The notes: generated from the letters alone by a model not told the origin. A stretch of 64,000 nt of DNA from Jeotgalibacillus aurantiacus (GCF_020595125.1 NZ_JACNMS010000003.1:186001-250000); one strand, 5' to 3'; shown: positions 16,437 to 25,819, numbered from the stretch's first letter. A program made the numbers and translations.

Positions 16437-16755
16437 TAATCCAACAACGGAATGATGTACATCACTGCTTCTTCGTATGGGTGAATGTCTTTAACAATTT
16501 GTTTTGCCAGCGCAAGTTTGTCAATTGGGCATCTGAATTCCATTTTGCATTCTTCCCCGAAGGATATTTCGTTTTGATTTCCGTTGAAAGGTTTGGCGGT
16601 GTTTAGTGGCCGCCAGTAGCCTTTTGTATGTGTGTAGGACAGAACAGGTCGTAATGTCCAACCTGCAAAATGCCGGCATCATTCAGACGGTTTCGTAACG
16701 GAATAATGATGTCCTCAGGCAGTAATACTTCTATTTTTACAGACGAGAATCTCAA
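16436..16755 (-). pseudogene. Broken NIF3/YqfO-type CutA-like domain gene
   Basis: Two reading frames join into one protein of about 105 residues. The first frame gives VKIEVLLPEDIIIPLRNRL, NDAGILQVGHYDLF and then runs out of frame. The second gives HTKGYWRPLNTAKPFNG, then FGEECKMEFRCPIDKLALAK and IVKDIHPYEEAVMYIIPLLD, ending in TAG. The HPYEE motif and GYWRP-N-P layout are those of the CutA-like domain inserted in YqfO/NIF3 proteins and of stand-alone relatives. The frameshift is near the TTCTGTCC stretch around 16635-16645. A sequencing error would give the same picture. Confidence 0.7.
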
Positions 16756-16851
16756 CTTCCTCTATCCTTTCCTCTCTTTTTCCTGATATAGTCATTAGTA
16801 TACTAAAAAGAGGAAAAAGTTTCATAATCCGATTAAAAAGTTGGTGTGAAG

Positions 16852-17325
16852 ATGAATATTTTTCTTGAAGCGTTGAATGATGCTGATTTAAAAGCAGTTT
16901 ATGAGTTTGAAAAAATGAACCGTGCTTATTTCGCCCGGTTTATTCCGGATAGAGGCGATGACTATTTTGAACAGGACTTTTTCCGGGAGCAGTACCAGTC
17001 TCTGTTAAATGAGCAGCTTGAAGGACAGTCTGAATTTTATCTGATCAAAAACGACCGTGGCCGGGTTATTGGCCGGATGAATGTGGTGGATATTAAAAAT
17101 GCACGTGGATTTCTCGGCTATCGCATTGGAGAGTCAGAGGCTGGAAAAGGCGTTGCGTCTTCTGCGCTTGAGCAGCTTCTGAGGAAAGAGCTGAGTGTGA
17201 CGAGAATGATTGGTAAAACAACGCCGGACAATATCGGCTCCCAGCGCGTCATGTAAAAGAACGGCTTCCGCAGAACACATGAGGACGATGACTTTGTCTA
17301 TTTTGAATGGATGAAGATGAACTGA
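16852..17325 (+). pseudogene. GNAT acetyltransferase gene with a premature stop
   Basis: The frame encodes a RimJ/RimL-like acetyltransferase up to NIGSQRVM, then has TAA at 17254-17256, and continues in the same frame as KNGFRRTHEDDDFVYFEWMKMN to a TGA at 17325. Intact relatives read SQRVLEKNGF here, so one base change (probably GAA to TAA) breaks the gene after about 135 residues. The lost part is the last strand of the fold. Readthrough or a sequencing error are alternatives. Confidence 0.75.
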
Positions 17326-17360
17326 GCGTAGTGTGGGGGTCTGTCCCTGGGTCTATGCTA
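17325..17360. repeat. Family C hairpin, degenerate
   Basis: AGCGTAG pairs with CTATGCT around GGGTCTGTCCC. It starts at the stop codon of the broken acetyltransferase gene. Confidence 0.5.
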
Positions 17361-17368
17361 AATGGAAT

Positions 17369-17555
17369 TGTCCTGTTCACAGCAGTTTTTGGATCGATTC
17401 AATTTTTTATTGTTGCGTTCCAGAAAATATATGTATCGTTTCAGATTTTTATTGTATCGTTCACCTTTTACCAGAGAGTTTTTGTTATGTTCGACCCTTG
17501 AATTGTAACGTTCACCATCATAATTGTACTGTTTCAAAATGGAAATGTATCGTTC
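17369..17555 (-). repeat. Family A 4+5 array, copy 2 (nine units, 21-bp pitch)
   Basis: Cores related to TGTATCGTTC start at 17369, 17390, 17411, 17432, 17453, 17483, 17504, 17525 and 17546: 21-bp steps with one of 30 bp. The total length of 187 bp equals that of the other A arrays. On the minus strand one frame stays open through the array and reads as heptads such as ERYNKNL and KRYIYFL. It ends 54 bp before the -35 box of the ileS leader. Confidence 0.85.
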
Positions 17556-17608
17556 CGTTGTTCCGCGCAACATTAGCGTCCGGCTCCGTCCCCGCGACTC
17601 TCCATCTC

Positions 17609-17638
17609 TTGACAATCTCCAACGACTTAGCATAAGCT
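17609..17638 (+). promoter_or_regulatory. Probable promoter of the ileS leader
   Basis: TTGACA at 17609-17614 with a weak -10 (TAAGCT, 17633-17638) 18 bp later. It is placed about 35 bp before the start of T-box stem I. Confidence 0.45.
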
Positions 17639-17668
17639 ATGTCTAACAAAACCCAATGTTTAACATTC

Positions 17669-17919
17669 GATGACGAGAAAGAGTAGCGATGGTGCTGAAG
17701 CAAAGAGAGCTGACGGTTGGTGTGAGTCAGTGTTCAGGCGATTGTGAAGATCCTCTCCGAGAAGCGGTGCTGAGTTTGTTTAGGTGCCGACGGGATTCCG
17801 CCGTTACAAGGAACGCGTATGATGGTACGTTGAATGAGAGTCCGGGATGTTTTCCGGGAATCAGGGTGGTAACGCGGGCTAAGCTCGTCCCTAACGTTTG
17901 TTTAGGGGCGGGCTTTTTT
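17669..17919 (+). promoter_or_regulatory. T-box riboswitch of ileS
   Basis: A leader with the full T-box layout: AGTA and GAA of the S-turn in stem I, GAGAGCTGACGGTTGGTG distal region, the T-box AGGGTGGTAACGCGG at 17863-17877, and a terminator (GCTCGTCCCTAA/TTAGGGGCGGGC, 17883-17913) with six T. The likely specifier is ATC at 17750-17752, one base after GAA, fitting isoleucine. The TGGT of the T-box bulge would pair with an ACCA tRNA end. Uncharged tRNA-Ile should allow readthrough into ileS. Confidence 0.92.
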
Positions 17920-17943
17920 GTATGCAAAAAAGGAGGAACGGAT

Positions 17944-20900
17944 ATGGTTAGAAGTCAAATGCAGGAGACGGCAACGGAGCGTGAGAAGCGGGTTCAGGAC
18001 TACTGGAGTGAGCAGCAGGTTTTTCAGCAGTCGATTGATCAGCGGGAGGGAAAAGAGACCTTTGTCTTTTATGAAGGCCCTCCAACGGCGAATGGTCTGC
18101 CGCATGCGGGTCACGTGCTGGGCCGTGTGATCAAGGATTTTGTCGCGCGCTATAAAACGATGAGCGGTTATCAGGTTTTAAGAAAAGCCGGGTGGGATAC
18201 GCATGGTCTGCCGGTTGAGCTTGGAGTGGAAAAGAAACTTGGCCTTTCCGGTAAACGTGAGATTGAGGAATATGGTGTAGAGAAATTTATTGAGGAGTGC
18301 AAGAAAAGTGTGTTCGATTACGAGCGGCAGTGGAGAACGTTTACCGACGCGATTGGCTACTGGGTGGATATGGAGAAGCCATATGTCACGCTGGAAAATC
18401 GCTATATTGAAAGCGTCTGGCATATCCTTTCGAGCATTCATAAACGCGGACTTCTAGAGCAGGGACACCGGGTTGTACCATACTGCCCGAGCTGCCAGAC
18501 CTCTCTTAGTTCACACGAGGTTGCACAGGGCTACAAGGATGTGAAGGATCTGTCCGTAACGGCAAAATTTAAGGTCAAAGGGGCTGAACATGAATACTTC
18601 CTTGGCTGGACCACAACGCCGTGGACGCTGCCATCTAATGTGGCGCTTGCAGTGAATCGTGATCTGGATTATGTAAAAGTGAAGCAGGGTGAAGAGGTTT
18701 ATATCGTCGCAAAAAATCTTGCAGATGCGGTCTTTAAAGACAGCTTTGAAGTCGTAAGCGAACATAAAGGCAGTGACTTCACCGGGTTATCCTATGAGCC
18801 GCCGTTCCAATATCTTACGCTTGAAAAAGGACACGAAGTCATCGCTGCTGATTTTGTCACGGATGACAGCGGAACAGGGATTGTCCACCTGGCTCCGGCG
18901 CATGGTGAGGATGATTATCAGGCGATCAAGGACAGTGGGCTTGATTTTGTCAAAGTAGTCGATGAAGCAGGGCGTTACACGGCTGAAGTGACCCCATTTG
19001 CAGGGGAAAAGGCGAAGGATCAGGATGTGGCGATCATCAAGCTGCTTGCTGAGAATGGTCGCCTGTTTGAAAAAGAGAAATATGAGCACAGCTACCCGCA
19101 CTGCTGGCGTTGTGATTCTGCCCTGATTTATTATGCGATGGAGGGCTGGTTTATCAAAACAACCGCGATCAAGGATACGATCATCGCCAATAATCAGTCT
19201 GTCGAGTGGCATCCTGGGCATATGAAAGACGGCCGTTTCGGTAAGTTCCTTGATAGCATGGTGGATTGGAATCTCGGGCGGAACCGCTATTGGGGCACCC
19301 CGCTGAATGTCTGGGTATGTGAAGATTGCGGGCATCAGCATGCACCTGACAGCGTGGCAGATCTAAGGCATCATGCCGAGCAGGAAATCGGTGAGGACCT
19401 TGATTTGCACAAGCCTTACGTGGACCGGATCACGTTGACGTGTCCATCATGTGCAGGGTCCATGACGCGCACAAAAGAGGTGATTGATGTGTGGTTTGAC
19501 AGCGGCTCAATGCCGTTTGCCCAGTATCATTACCCGTTTGAAAATAAAGAGCTGTTTGAAAAGCAATTCCCGGCTGATGTGATTGCTGAAGGGGTCGATC
19601 AGACGCGCGGCTGGTTTTACAGCCTGCTTACCGTTTCCTCGCTTTTCACTGGGAAAGCGCCTTATAAACGCGTGCTGTCACTCGGACATATCCTGGATGA
19701 GGACGGCCGTAAAATGTCTAAAAGTAAAGGCAACGTCATCAATCCGATGGAGCTGGTCGAGCAATACGGAGCAGATGCACTGCGCTGGGCGCTTTTAGCT
19801 GATAGTGCACCATGGAACAACAAGCGTTTTTCAGCAAATCTTGTTGCACAGGCAAAATCGAAGCTTGTTGATACACTGCATAACGTTCATTCGTTCTATT
19901 CGCTTTATACAGAGATCGACGGCTTTGACCCGGCTGTTCATGGGAAAGGCGAGCAGGCACTTTTAGATCAATGGGTGCTGTCGAGGCTGAATACAGTAAC
20001 GGTGAAGGTGAAAAAGCATCTGGATGACTACGACTTTACAGCAGGTGCACGGGAGCTGTCTGTGTTTGTAGATGAGCTGAGCAACTGGTATATCAGACGT
20101 TCACGCGACCGTTTCTGGGGAGAGGGGTTAGACGATGATAAGCGCGCTGCCTATCACACACTCCACACTGTCCTTGTAAATGTGAGCCGTCTGCTGGCAC
20201 CTTTTACACCGTTTATCGCAGAGGATATTCACGAACATCTGACTGGAACAAGTGTGCACTTATCCGATTTTCCACAGGCTGACCTGAATCTGGTCAATGA
20301 ACAGCTTGAAGCGGATATGGATCGTGTGCTGCAGGTCGTGGAGCTGTCCCGTCAGCTGCGCAATACAACAAACCTGAAAACAAAGCAGCCGCTCGCAAAA
20401 GTGACCGTGATCGGGTCAAAAGAAGAAACCGATCCGCTGAGAAAATATGAAGCGATTGTGATGGACGAAATCAATGTGAAAGCGGTAGAGCTGAGTCAGG
20501 AAGCGGGTGAGGCGGTACGCTACGAAGTGAAGCTGAACTTCCCGACCGCAGGACCGAAGCTTGGCAAAAAAGTCGGTGCGGTTCAAAAAGCACTGCAGCA
20601 GCTGACCTCAGAGGAAGCGAGGGCCGTTGCGCAGCAGGGATATGCGGACGTCGAAGGTGAGAGAATTGAAGCAGAAGATCTCCAGATCCGCCAGCAAGCA
20701 GACGAAGGACTCGAGCTCGCCTCCAATGCCGTCTACACCGTCCTGCTCGACACCGTCTTAACAGAGGAACTGAAAGCAGAAGGACTCGCACGGGAACTGA
20801 TCAGAGGCGTCCAGCAATACCGGAAAGAGCTCAACCTTCCCGTCGACCAGCGCGTCACACTCAGCTTCCATACAAACGACCAAATCAAAAACGTCATCAC

Positions 20901-21018
20901 CACCCACCAGCAGCTACTCGAAAACAACCTGCTGCTGAAAACCATCAAATTCGAACAAAAAAATGATATGAAAACACTAGAATTTGATGGGCATAGCGTA
21001 AAGATTGCCATAGAATAA
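17944..21018 (+). CDS. ileS: Isoleucyl-tRNA synthetase, eukaryote-like (IleRS2) type
   Basis: A class I synthetase of 1024 residues, about 100 longer than the common bacterial enzyme and similar in make-up to IleRS2/MupA-type proteins. HAGH (residues 54-57) is the HIGH motif and KMSKS is at about 590; [10 protein letters not shown] and CPSC/CEDCG zinc-type motifs are present. It joins isoleucine to tRNA-Ile. AAAGGAGG before 17944 sets the start; the longer in-frame extension lies inside the T-box and is rejected. IleRS2 enzymes are less sensitive to mupirocin than IleRS1; the normal HxGH order is kept here, unlike the swapped motif reported in hyper-resistant MupA. Confidence 0.93.
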   Translation: MVRSQMQETATEREKRVQDYWSEQQVFQQSIDQREGKETFVFYEGPPTANGLPHAGHVLGRVIKDFVARYKTMSGYQVLRKAGWDTHGLPVELGVEKKLGLSGKREIEEYGVEKFIEECKKSVFDYERQWRTFTDAIGYWVDMEKPYVTLENRYIESVWHILSSIHKRGLLEQGHRVVPYCPSCQTSLSSHEVAQGYKDVKDLSVTAKFKVKGAEHEYFLGWTTTPWTLPSNVALAVNRDLDYVKVKQGEEVYIVAKNLADAVFKDSFEVVSEHKGSDFTGLSYEPPFQYLTLEKGHEVIAADFVTDDSGTGIVHLAPAHGEDDYQAIKDSGLDFVKVVDEAGRYTAEVTPFAGEKAKDQDVAIIKLLAENGRLFEKEKYEHSYPHCWRCDSALIYYAMEGWFIKTTAIKDTIIANNQSVEWHPGHMKDGRFGKFLDSMVDWNLGRNRYWGTPLNVWVCEDCGHQHAPDSVADLRHHAEQEIGEDLDLHKPYVDRITLTCPSCAGSMTRTKEVIDVWFDSGSMPFAQYHYPFENKELFEKQFPADVIAEGVDQTRGWFYSLLTVSSLFTGKAPYKRVLSLGHILDEDGRKMSKSKGNVINPMELVEQYGADALRWALLADSAPWNNKRFSANLVAQAKSKLVDTLHNVHSFYSLYTEIDGFDPAVHGKGEQALLDQWVLSRLNTVTVKVKKHLDDYDFTAGARELSVFVDELSNWYIRRSRDRFWGEGLDDDKRAAYHTLHTVLVNVSRLLAPFTPFIAEDIHEHLTGTSVHLSDFPQADLNLVNEQLEADMDRVLQVVELSRQLRNTTNLKTKQPLAKVTVIGSKEETDPLRKYEAIVMDEINVKAVELSQEAGEAVRYEVKLNFPTAGPKLGKKVGAVQKALQQLTSEEARAVAQQGYADVEGERIEAEDLQIRQQADEGLELASNAVYTVLLDTVLTEELKAEGLARELIRGVQQYRKELNLPVDQRVTLSFHTNDQIKNVITTHQQLLENNLLLKTIKFEQKNDMKTLEFDGHSVKIAIE

Positions 21019-21022
21019 AAAG

Positions 21023-21057
21023 AGTGTAGACATGGGGTCTGTCCCTATGTCTACACT
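21023..21057. terminator. Family C hairpin, likely ileS terminator
   Basis: AGTGTAGACAT pairs with ATGTCTACACT around GGGGTCTGTCCC, four bases after the ileS stop codon. No T-run follows. Confidence 0.55.
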
Positions 21058-21083
21058 ACTACTTCATTAAGGGGGGAGAATGA

Positions 21084-21650
21084 ATGGTCAACATTTTTTG
21101 GGGGTTAATTTTGATCTTTTTCAATCCGAATCTTAACTTTCTTGATCTCGGTGTGATCGATTACTTGTGCAATATACTTGGATATGCGCTGATCCGGTCC
21201 GGGATCAGGGTGATGGAAAAGCAGTATTCCGGGGCCTCAAAGATCCAGCCATACGTCCTGTTCATGATCATTCATAGCGTAGTCTTTTTTCTGCTGAGCG
21301 TTTTCGGATACTCACCTGTTCATCTTCCATTGAATATTGATTGGGCCATCATTACAGTCATCGGACTAGGTTTTATGATGGCTGGCATGTTCATGGTGTT
21401 CGTGATTATTGGAATGCTGATTAAAGTTGTTGAGGAGGATGAAAACAGCTTTGTTTCTGTAAAAAAACTCAAAACCATTTGTGCGGGGATGATGGTGATC
21501 TTTACTCTGGCAGCAGTCAGCTATTTCTTATTCCAGGCGGTACCGGGTGTCTCGCTGACGCTGACGGCCATTTTATTGATATTGAAGGGTGTATTCCTGT
21601 TTGAGTTTTATCGTGGATTTGTTCGGGAGCGGGAGGTAGTGAGGCTGTAA
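21084..21650 (+). CDS. Hypothetical multi-pass membrane protein
   Basis: A protein of 188 residues with about five hydrophobic segments and a charged loop KVVEEDENSFVSVKKLK near residue 125. GGGGGGAG lies just before the ATG. I do not recognise a family. It lies between the ileS hairpin and a gene-free repeat block and appears to be a single gene. The short C-terminal tail VREREVVRL is basic/acidic and cytoplasmic. Confidence 0.65.
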   Translation: MVNIFWGLILIFFNPNLNFLDLGVIDYLCNILGYALIRSGIRVMEKQYSGASKIQPYVLFMIIHSVVFFLLSVFGYSPVHLPLNIDWAIITVIGLGFMMAGMFMVFVIIGMLIKVVEEDENSFVSVKKLKTICAGMMVIFTLAAVSYFLFQAVPGVSLTLTAILLILKGVFLFEFYRGFVREREVVRL

Positions 21651-21698
21651 GTAAGCATGTCAAGTGAATCAAGATTTATGTCCCTGTGTTTCTTTTAG

Positions 21699-21749
21699 TT
21701 TGCCGCGGAATCAGCTGTTTGTGATCAGTCAGTTGGGCTTCGCGTCAAA
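21699..21749. repeat. Flanking module F, copy 1
   Basis: A 51-bp segment bounded by TTTGCCGCG and CGCGTCAAA (imperfect inverted ends). It lies three bases before A array copy 3. Related modules are at 21956, 29963 and 30238. Confidence 0.6.
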
Positions 21750-21751
21750 AG

Positions 21752-21938
21752 GATCAATACAAATCATTTGTGGGACAATACAATAATAATTTGAAACAGT
21801 ACAAAAAGCTTTTGCAACGAGACAATTAAGGTCGTTCTAATTGTCAACGATACAAATATTTTTTAGAACAGAACATTTATTTAATGGCTCGATACATAAA
21901 AAAATTGAAACGATTGAATAAATGATGAGAACGATACA
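21752..21938 (+). repeat. Family A 4+5 array, copy 3 (nine units, 21-bp pitch)
   Basis: Cores related to GAACGATACA end at 21761, 21782, 21803, 21824, 21854, 21875, 21896, 21917 and 21938. The single 30-bp step falls between units four and five. The length is 187 bp. Internal units, for example GAAACGATTGAATAAATGAT as unit eight, are shared with copy 4. It lies in the 661-bp gene-free stretch 21651-22311, which is filled by array A, two F modules, array B and a hairpin. Confidence 0.85.
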
Positions 21939-21955
21939 AAAGCAAGCCGATTAAG

Positions 21956-22006
21956 TTTACCGCGAAATCAACTGCTCGCAATCAGCCAGTCGGTCTTCGC
22001 GTCAAA
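21956..22006. repeat. Flanking module F, copy 2
   Basis: Exactly 51 bp between TTTACCGCG and CGCGTCAAA, like copy 1. It separates A array copy 3 from B array copy 2. Confidence 0.6.
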
Positions 22007-22030
22007 CGGTCAATGGGGTTGTTACGAAGT

Positions 22031-22218
22031 GAGGGAATTATTGTTAGTAGTGAAGGAATTCGGATAAGAGAACGAAGGAATCCAAGTCTGGATTGAAGGG
22101 AAAACAACGGCTCGAAGGTCTAGTGAGGGAATAAAAATTCAGAAAGAAGGAATCGAAATTTGAAACGAGGGAATTAATTTTTCAAAAGCCTGAATAACTC
22201 AAGCGAGTGAAGGAATCC
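22031..22218 (+). repeat. Family B 4+5 array, copy 2 (nine units)
   Basis: Units start at 22031, 22052, 22074, 22095, 22125, 22146, 22167, 22188 and 22209. One step is 22 bp and the step between units four and five is 30 bp; first and last cores are 178 bp apart. Unit sequences align one to one with the B arrays at 1581, 40821 and 60992. Confidence 0.85.
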
Positions 22219-22256
22219 AAATCAGGCCCGTCAATCCCATCTGTCTATTTAAAATA

Positions 22257-22304
22257 GGGGCGTATATCTTGTTTCGTACATCGAATGAAACAAAATATAC
22301 GTCC
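22257..22304. terminator. Long hairpin at the end of the inositol monophosphatase-like gene
   Basis: GGGGCGTATATCTTGTTTC and GAAACAAAATATACGTCCC pair over 19 positions with two wobble differences. It lies just after the minus-strand stop codon. No strong T-run is seen. Confidence 0.5.
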
Positions 22305-22311
22305 CTGTGTT

Positions 22312-23115
22312 TCAATCCAACCCTTCCCTCACCAACCCCAAAAAGTAAGCCCGATTCTCCGGGTGGCAGGCGATGAAATAAGGTGATTCGGATTTGATGC
22401 CTGTGAACTCGTTGCCATCGAAGTCGAATACGAGTGCGCCTGCTTCCCGGACCATGAGTAGTCCTGAGTAGAGGTCTTCTCCTTCGGAATTGTAGAGCAC
22501 GACCCCATCAATTTCACCCTTAGCCAGCAGTGCCCAGCATAAGGTTGGTGCCCATGTACGTAGCATGCGTTTACAGTTCAGGTCTAGGTGCTGGCGAAGC
22601 TGGACGGCTTTGGCTTCGTTTCGCACGGCATGTCCCTGAATCCAGGCGATTGTAAAGCGGTTAGGGTTCTGGCGCTTTTGTACCTGCATGACCTGGCCGT
22701 TACAGGACGCACCAGCGAGTGTATCTGCCACATACAATCGGTCAATGACGGGTTCATAAATGACACCAAGCACAGGCTGATTTTTATGTATTAAGGTTAT
22801 AGAGGACGAAAACACGGGCAGGCCGATCGCAAAGTTGTTCGTGCCATCTAGCGGATCCACTTGCCAGGTCCAGTCACTCTTCACATCATTGTGACCTGAT
22901 TCCTCACTGATAATCGCATGGTCAGGAAATGATTTCGTCAGCTGTTTTAAAATAATCGACTCCGCTGCGTGATCTGCTTCCGTCACCACATCACCGAATT
23001 CATCCTTCTCTGTCACCTGCGCCGACCGGTCAAATGCCGACAACGCAGCCTGCCCAGCCTCAACCACCACTTTTGAGGCAACCTCTCTTGCTTTGATTAA
23101 AACCTGTTCCATCAT
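22312..23115 (-). CDS. Inositol monophosphatase-family phosphatase
   Basis: About 267 residues with the Mg2+/Li+-sensitive phosphatase motifs: EADHAAE, EESGH (metal-binding Glu), VDPLDGTNNFA (the D-P-L-D-G-T metal site) and near the end EDLYSGLLMVREAGALV, where most relatives have a W-D-x-A-A motif; the missing W-D may alter substrate choice. Family members split inositol phosphates, NADP or other sugar phosphates. The start is uncertain between GTG 23121 and ATGs at 23115 and 23112, because the ribosome site is weak. Confidence 0.85.
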   Translation of the reverse strand: MMEQVLIKAREVASKVVVEAGQAALSAFDRSAQVTEKDEFGDVVTEADHAAESIILKQLTKSFPDHAIISEESGHNDVKSDWTWQVDPLDGTNNFAIGLPVFSSSITLIHKNQPVLGVIYEPVIDRLYVADTLAGASCNGQVMQVQKRQNPNRFTIAWIQGHAVRNEAKAVQLRQHLDLNCKRMLRTWAPTLCWALLAKGEIDGVVLYNSEGEDLYSGLLMVREAGALVFDFDGNEFTGIKSESPYFIACHPENRAYFLGLVREGLD

Positions 23116-23303
23116 TTTCACCGCTTTCCATTAAAATGGTTTTTACTGCAGTTTAATGGTAGTGGCTACACTTCATGCTGTCAATGAAGCTCAAAAAATC
23201 AAATGCCATTTTGTTCAAATGATATGAATATTGAAAATACATTGACGCAACTGAAAATGAACCTTCATAATTATTGTAAGAAATTTCTTTAGGAGGAGAA
23301 TGG

Positions 23304-24254
23304 GTGGAAACAGTTATTAAGGTTGAAAATTTAGCGAGATCATTTAGAACAAAAGGACAGGTTAAGCGGGCTGTGGATGGGATCAGCTTTGAAGTGAAGA
23401 AAGGCGAAGTATTCGGTCTGCTCGGGCCGAACGGTGCCGGGAAAACGACGACCATTAAGATGCTGACAACCCTCCTTTTGCCGACAGAGGGAAGGGCTGA
23501 AATATTTGGTTATGACGTCCATCATGAGAGTCATGAAATCCGTAAGCTAATTAACTTTGTTTACGGTGGGGAACGTGGTGTTTACGGCAGGTTGACTGCA
23601 ACTGAATATATGAACTATTTCTGTACGTTATATAAAATTCCGCGAAAGGAACAGCGCAGCATGATTGCTGAATTGCTGGAGCTGGTTGGACTGATGGAGG
23701 CCGCGGATAAAAAGATACATACTTATTCTAAAGGGATGATTCAACGTTTACATATCAGTCGCTGTCTGATCAATTCGCCGAAGCTTTTGTTTCTGGATGA
23801 ACCGACCATCGGGCTTGATCCGGTTGGCGCACGGATGCTTCGAAGCCTGATTCAAAAGCTCCAGAAGGATGGCATTACGATTATTTTGACGACCCACTAT
23901 ATGCAGGAAGCGGATGAGCTTTGTGACAGAATTGCCTTTATTAAAGACGGGAAAATCAGTCTGATCGGAAGTGCAAAGGAGATTAAGCGAAGCAGTGGAC
24001 ACACGAGAATGTTTGAAGCCATTGTTCAAATGGAGGAGATAGAAAAAATCGAGAAAGAGCAGACGATTTCCATTCATACAATGGAAGAACTGAAGCAGCT
24101 GTTTTATTCCATTACATTTGAAGTGAAAATGAAAGAAATGGACATTCAGCAGATCAAACAGATCCTGTCTAAATATGGTGAAGTCGTTCACGTCATTCAA
24201 AAGGAAATGTCACTCGAGGATGCTTATATCTCTCACATGAAGGAGCTTGGGTGA
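23304..24254 (+). CDS. ABC-2-type exporter, ATP-binding protein
   Basis: A protein of 316 residues with Walker A GPNGAGKTTT (41-50), a signature-like YSKGMIQRL near 142, Walker B LLFLDEPTIGLDP near 160 and a switch His in TTHYMQEADEL. The C-terminal extension is typical of the DrrA/NatA group. It powers the two membrane proteins encoded by the next two overlapping genes. The GTG start has AGGAGGAGA before it. The exported substrate is unknown; the group includes drug, lipid and antibiotic exporters. Confidence 0.92.
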   Translation: METVIKVENLARSFRTKGQVKRAVDGISFEVKKGEVFGLLGPNGAGKTTTIKMLTTLLLPTEGRAEIFGYDVHHESHEIRKLINFVYGGERGVYGRLTATEYMNYFCTLYKIPRKEQRSMIAELLELVGLMEAADKKIHTYSKGMIQRLHISRCLINSPKLLFLDEPTIGLDPVGARMLRSLIQKLQKDGITIILTTHYMQEADELCDRIAFIKDGKISLIGSAKEIKRSSGHTRMFEAIVQMEEIEKIEKEQTISIHTMEELKQLFYSITFEVKMKEMDIQQIKQILSKYGEVVHVIQKEMSLEDAYISHMKELG

Positions 24255-25021
24255 ACATGAACTCAGCTGAATTATTGATAAGAGAGATTAAGTATTTTAC
24301 AAACTTCAATAATAAAATGTATCAATTTCTATTGTTCTTTCAACCACTCGTTTTCCTGACCATTACTTATTTTCTCGGGCAAATGAGAGAGGGGATAGAA
24401 GTGGAGCGTTTTATTGTTGCTTCAGCCATTATCAGTATGTGGAGCTATGTGCTTTATTCATCCGGCTCGGCACTCGTCAGCCAGAAGTGGAGTGACACGC
24501 TGAAGATGCTCGTTGTAGCGCCTGTTTCGCTGTTTTCAGTGATCCTGTCAAAAGTGCTGAGCAATGCTGTCATTGCCCTTATTTCCATGGTCATAACGTT
24601 TATCTACAGTGTCGTGATTTTTCGTTTTGACTTACATATTCCAAATGTCTGGCTGTTTTTCGGGAGCGTACTTGTTCTCGTTTTTTCTCTCAGTGTGATT
24701 GGCTTGATGCTGGCGTTTATTTTTTCAGCTTTTGAAAATGTGTTTGCCTTTCAAAATTTGATTCTCACACCGTTGATTGTTCTTTGTGGTGTCTTTTTGC
24801 CGGTGGAAAACTTCCCTGTATTTCTCCAGGTGATTGCTTACGGCATTCCGATGACCTGGGGAGTGGAGGCTGTCTATAGCTCGCTCAGTCTGTCATCTGA
24901 GATGTATCAGCAGGCCGGTTTTTCACTTTTGCTGAGTGGGGTGTACTTAATTGTTGGATTAGTATTTTATAAACGCATTGAGATCGCGCTCCGGAGTAAA
25001 GGGAATTGGGGGGTGATGTGA
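24251..25021 (+). CDS. ABC-2-type exporter, membrane subunit 1
   Basis: About 256 residues with six membrane segments of the ABC-2 type and the late segment VENFPVFLQVIAYGIPMTWGVEAV, which is typical of this family. It overlaps the ATPase gene by four bases (GTGA). A second start (ATG 24257) is possible. Together with the next gene it forms a two-subunit channel, each subunit of half-transporter size. Confidence 0.85.
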   Translation: MNMNSAELLIREIKYFTNFNNKMYQFLLFFQPLVFLTITYFLGQMREGIEVERFIVASAIISMWSYVLYSSGSALVSQKWSDTLKMLVVAPVSLFSVILSKVLSNAVIALISMVITFIYSVVIFRFDLHIPNVWLFFGSVLVLVFSLSVIGLMLAFIFSAFENVFAFQNLILTPLIVLCGVFLPVENFPVFLQVIAYGIPMTWGVEAVYSSLSLSSEMYQQAGFSLLLSGVYLIVGLVFYKRIEIALRSKGNWGVM

Positions 25022-25803
25022 TGATGGGTAGGTTAAATGGATTTTCGTATTTATCGTTTAAAGCACTGTATTCTTTTCATTCTGTCAGACTGTTTTTCTT
25101 CTTTCGCCTTATTGATCCAATGCTGCATTATGTATTCATTGCGGCGATTGCAAGCGCGCTTGTCGGATCAGGTTATTTATCTTACATCATCATAGGTAAC
25201 ATCGCTTTTTACGCTGCCCAAATCATGATCATCAATTTCATTACGATGTTCAGGATGGAGCGCCGGTTTGGCACACTTGAGCTGAATATTGCGGCACCCA
25301 TGAATACGTTTGTGGTCATTTTCAGAAAATCAATTGTGCCGTTAGCTGATGGGCTGTTTGTTTTTCTATTCGGATTGTTGATTGGACAGCTGCTGTTCAA
25401 GGCCAATATTCCTTGGGATCAATTAGGGAATTTGCTGCTCATCGTGTTAGTCGTGACCTTTTCGGTTCTGTCATTGAGTCTGTTTTTTGCGTGCCTGAGT
25501 CTGCTGTTTTCAAACATCAATTTGTTTTTAAATCTTATCCTCGGCGGGCTGCAAATTTTGTGTGGCGTTCACTTCTCAGCGCATCTTTTACCAGGCTGGA
25601 TCGAGAGCATTTCCAGAATACTGCCGCTGACTCACGGCATTGAAGCGCTTCGAACCCTTTACGGACTGGAAGCCTACAACGTCCAAAGTCTCTTAATGAA
25701 AGAAGCACTGATCGGTCTCGGTTATCTGACTGTCGCTATTCTGATTGTAAAAGTGATGGAATACGCCGCAAGAAGAAGTGGGGCACTGGTGAAGTCGGCT
25801 TAA
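25021..25803 (+). CDS. ABC-2-type exporter, membrane subunit 2
   Basis: About 260 residues, six membrane segments, with SRILPLTHGIEALR near the end matching the same place in subunit 1. The ATG overlaps the previous stop (TGATG), showing translational coupling; GGGGGGTGATG serves as ribosome site. The NIF3 gene follows 16 bases later on the same strand and may share the transcript. Confidence 0.85.
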   Translation: MMGRLNGFSYLSFKALYSFHSVRLFFFFRLIDPMLHYVFIAAIASALVGSGYLSYIIIGNIAFYAAQIMIINFITMFRMERRFGTLELNIAAPMNTFVVIFRKSIVPLADGLFVFLFGLLIGQLLFKANIPWDQLGNLLLIVLVVTFSVLSLSLFFACLSLLFSNINLFLNLILGGLQILCGVHFSAHLLPGWIESISRILPLTHGIEALRTLYGLEAYNVQSLLMKEALIGLGYLTVAILIVKVMEYAARRSGALVKSA

Positions 25804-25819
25804 ATAAAGGGGTGTAAGA

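Noticed and set aside
17358-17633. 91-residue protein encoded on the minus strand over A array copy 2
   Set aside because: It has no ribosome site and the three other A arrays carry stop codons in the same frame. I treat it as a by-product of the 21-bp periodicity, though noted as a finding.
17690-17760. tRNA-like fold before ileS
   Set aside because: The structured sequence is T-box stem I with AGTA/GAA and the T-box consensus follows; no tRNA elements (TTCGA loop, CCA end) are in place.
17689-17943. N-terminal extension of IleRS
   Set aside because: The in-frame stretch before 17944 lies in the T-box leader, including its terminator. A strong AAAGGAGG site precedes 17944.
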